From contig NZ_KE383987.1 of the NCBI RefSeq assembly GCF_000423185.1, positions 1 through 64,000 of the forward strand: a DNA stretch of 64,000 nt, read 5' to 3'. Source of the DNA: Inquilinus limosus DSM 16000. Lineage in GTDB: Bacteria > Pseudomonadota > Alphaproteobacteria > DSM-16000 > Inquilinaceae. This document shows positions 62,730-64,000 of this stretch, piece after piece. How positions within the stretch are numbered: the stretch's first letter is position 1; each line of letters starts with the position of its first letter. Under the pieces are notes generated by a model. It was not told the origin of the DNA and searched no databases. It saw only the letters and a program-made list of their open reading frames with translations. The translations under genes were made by a program, and so were the position numbers.

Positions 62730-62742
62730 GCAAATAATTTGC
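62730..62742. promoter_or_regulatory. Perfect palindrome GCAAAT-A-ATTTGC
   Basis: Thirteen-base inverted repeat placed just after the -10 candidate, where a repressor would block transcription of the indolepyruvate oxidoreductase gene. The regulator is unknown, and no second copy was seen in the window. Confidence 0.5.
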
Positions 62743-62771
62743 GCCGCAGGGGTCGCCGGCGGAGGATCGCC

Positions 62772-64000
62772 ATGGCCGAGCGTTCGTTCGCACGTGAAGT
62801 CGAGGATCTGAAGCTCGGGGACGGTGAAACCTTCCGGGGCGAAGGCATTCTCGCGATCACCAAGGCCCTGTTGCAGTCCGGTGTGGCCTATGTCGGGGGC
62901 TATCAGGGATCCCCCATCTCCCACCTCATGGACGTGCTGTCGGACGCCAAGGACGTGATGGAGGAGCTGGGCGTCCATTTCGAGACCTCCGCCTCCGAGG
63001 CGGCGGCCGCGGCGATGCTGTCGGCGTCGGTGATGTATCCCCTCCGCGGCGCCGTGACCTGGAAGTCCACCGCCGGCACCAACGTCGCCGCCGACGCGCT
63101 CTCGAACCTGTCGTCGGGAGGGGTCACCGGCGGCACGCTCGTCATCATCGGCGAGGACTACGGCGAAGGCTCCTCGATCATGCAGGAACGGAGCCACGCC
63201 TACGCGATGAAGTCGCAGATCTGGCTGCTCGATCCGCGCCCGAATCTGCCGTCCATCGTCGAGGCTGTCGAGGCCGGGTTCGAGCTTTCTGAAGCCTCCC
63301 GCACTCCGGTTATGCTGCAGGTCCGCATCCGCACCTGCCATGTGCACGGCCAGTTCGTCGCCAAGGACAACAGGCGCCCGGCCTTCACGCTCAAGCAGGC
63401 GATGGAGAACCCGGTCCGGGACACCAACCGGATCGTGCTGCCGCCCGCCTCATTCCTGCATGAGAAGGAGAAGATCGAGCAGCGCTGGCCCGCGGCGGTC
63501 GAGTTCATCAAGAGCCGCAGGCTCAACGAGACCTTCGGCCCGGCCGAGGGCGATGTCGGCATCGTCGTGCTGGGCGGGCTCTACAATTCGCTCATCCGCT
63601 CGCTGCAGCTGCTGGGCCTGGCCGACGTCTATGGCTGTTCCCTCGTCCCGATCCATGTGCTCAACGTCGCCTATCCTCTGATCGACGACGAGCTCGCGGG
63701 TTTCTGCGCGGCCAAGCGCGCGGTGCTGATGGTCGAGGAAGGCTCGCCGGACTACATCGAACAGTCGCTCAACACCATCCTGAAGCGCCGCGACATCCAG
63801 ACCCGGGTCTCGGGCAAGGACGTGCTGCCGATGGGCGGCGAATATACCGCGCCGGTGCTGATGAAGGGGCTTTCGGCCTTCCTCGAGGCCCATGCGCCGG
63901 CGCTGCTGGGCAACCGGCCGCCGCGGCCGGACGCCTCGGCGGTGCTGGCCGACCCGCGCGTCAAGGCGCTGGCCGAGGTCGTGCCGCCGCGCCCGGCCGG
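62772..64000 (+). CDS. Indolepyruvate ferredoxin oxidoreductase, alpha subunit region (3' end outside window)
   Basis: N-terminal 409 codons of a 2-oxoacid:ferredoxin oxidoreductase of the IorA type, which decarboxylates arylpyruvates to aryl-acetyl-CoA. The pyrimidine-binding domain shows GEGILAITKALLQSGVAYVG, GYQGSPISHLMD and SASEAAAAAMLSASVMYPLR with TWKSTAGTNVAADAL. The transketolase-like C-terminal part has VLNVAYPLIDDEL and MVEEGSPDYIEQSLNTIL. ATG 62772 follows GGAGG by six bases. The frame is still open at the window end, where the thiamine-diphosphate and gamma regions should follow. Confidence 0.9.
   Translation, partial: MAERSFAREVEDLKLGDGETFRGEGILAITKALLQSGVAYVGGYQGSPISHLMDVLSDAKDVMEELGVHFETSASEAAAAAMLSASVMYPLRGAVTWKSTAGTNVAADALSNLSSGGVTGGTLVIIGEDYGEGSSIMQERSHAYAMKSQIWLLDPRPNLPSIVEAVEAGFELSEASRTPVMLQVRIRTCHVHGQFVAKDNRRPAFTLKQAMENPVRDTNRIVLPPASFLHEKEKIEQRWPAAVEFIKSRRLNETFGPAEGDVGIVVLGGLYNSLIRSLQLLGLADVYGCSLVPIHVLNVAYPLIDDELAGFCAAKRAVLMVEEGSPDYIEQSLNTILKRRDIQTRVSGKDVLPMGGEYTAPVLMKGLSAFLEAHAPALLGNRPPRPDASAVLADPRVKALAEVVPPRPA

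Noticed and set aside
1..64000. CRISPR arrays, tRNA or rRNA genes, IS elements with terminal repeats
   Set aside because: No regularly spaced direct repeats, cloverleaf-like sequence, rRNA motif or transposase-like protein was seen in the window.

Overview
The window is very GC-rich with dense divergent and overlapping operons. It looks like a free-living, metabolically versatile alphaproteobacterium, probably Rhodospirillales-like (Inquilinus/Azospirillum type). That guess rests on base composition, codon use and the many solute-binding-protein ABC transporters; no rRNA or tRNA is present to confirm it.

Region 1 (1-14 kb) is secretion and surface functions. A split type II secretion cluster has gspH-I-J on + and a converging minus operon gspL-M-C/N-E-F-K. 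gspD and gspG are not visible. Next come a pectate-lyase-fold (tail-spike-like) gene and a large secreted Rhs/YD-repeat gene ending in a colicin-D-like toxin tip with a probable immunity gene. Six single-base frame breaks cluster here: one in gspH, one in the pectate-lyase-like gene and four, all +1, in rhs. The remaining 50 kb is intact by the same reading.

Region 2 (14.3-27.8 kb) looks like an opine-type or N-substituted amino acid catabolic island. It has an octopine/nopaline-type ABC transporter, a three-subunit flavin/[2Fe-2S] dehydrogenase, an ornithine-cyclodeaminase-family protein, an argininosuccinate-lyase-like enzyme, an alpha-ketoglutarate-semialdehyde-dehydrogenase-like enzyme, a cupin, an aminotransferase, and Lrp and LysR regulators.

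Region 3 (27.8-36.3 kb) is a peptide or amino-acid-derivative module: M20 peptidase, Dpp-type binding protein and permeases, a threonine-synthase-like PLP enzyme, a HutC-type GntR regulator and an M24 peptidase. A shared palindrome (TTGTCTAGACAA-like) lies in both divergent promoter regions. Region 4 (36.3-41.8 kb) is a cystathionine-lyase-like gene with Aap-type amino-acid transporter genes under a divergent LysR regulator. Neither transporter carries its own ATPase gene here.

Region 5 (41.9-52.6 kb) is an L-rhamnose/deoxysugar locus: Rbs/Rha-type ABC transporter, FadR-type regulator, Gfo/Idh/MocA dehydrogenase, sugar isomerase, acetoacetate-decarboxylase-family protein, rhamnose mutarotase, two enolase-superfamily dehydratases and an SDR. 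Region 6 (53-62.6 kb) centres on a D-apionate-lactonase (ApnL)-like gene divergent from a GntR regulator, an ABM-fold protein, an HpcH/HpaI aldolase, a 2-hydroxyacid dehydrogenase and a MalEFGK-type ABC transporter; it may be a variant apiose/branched-sugar-acid pathway. The window ends inside an indolepyruvate ferredoxin oxidoreductase gene.
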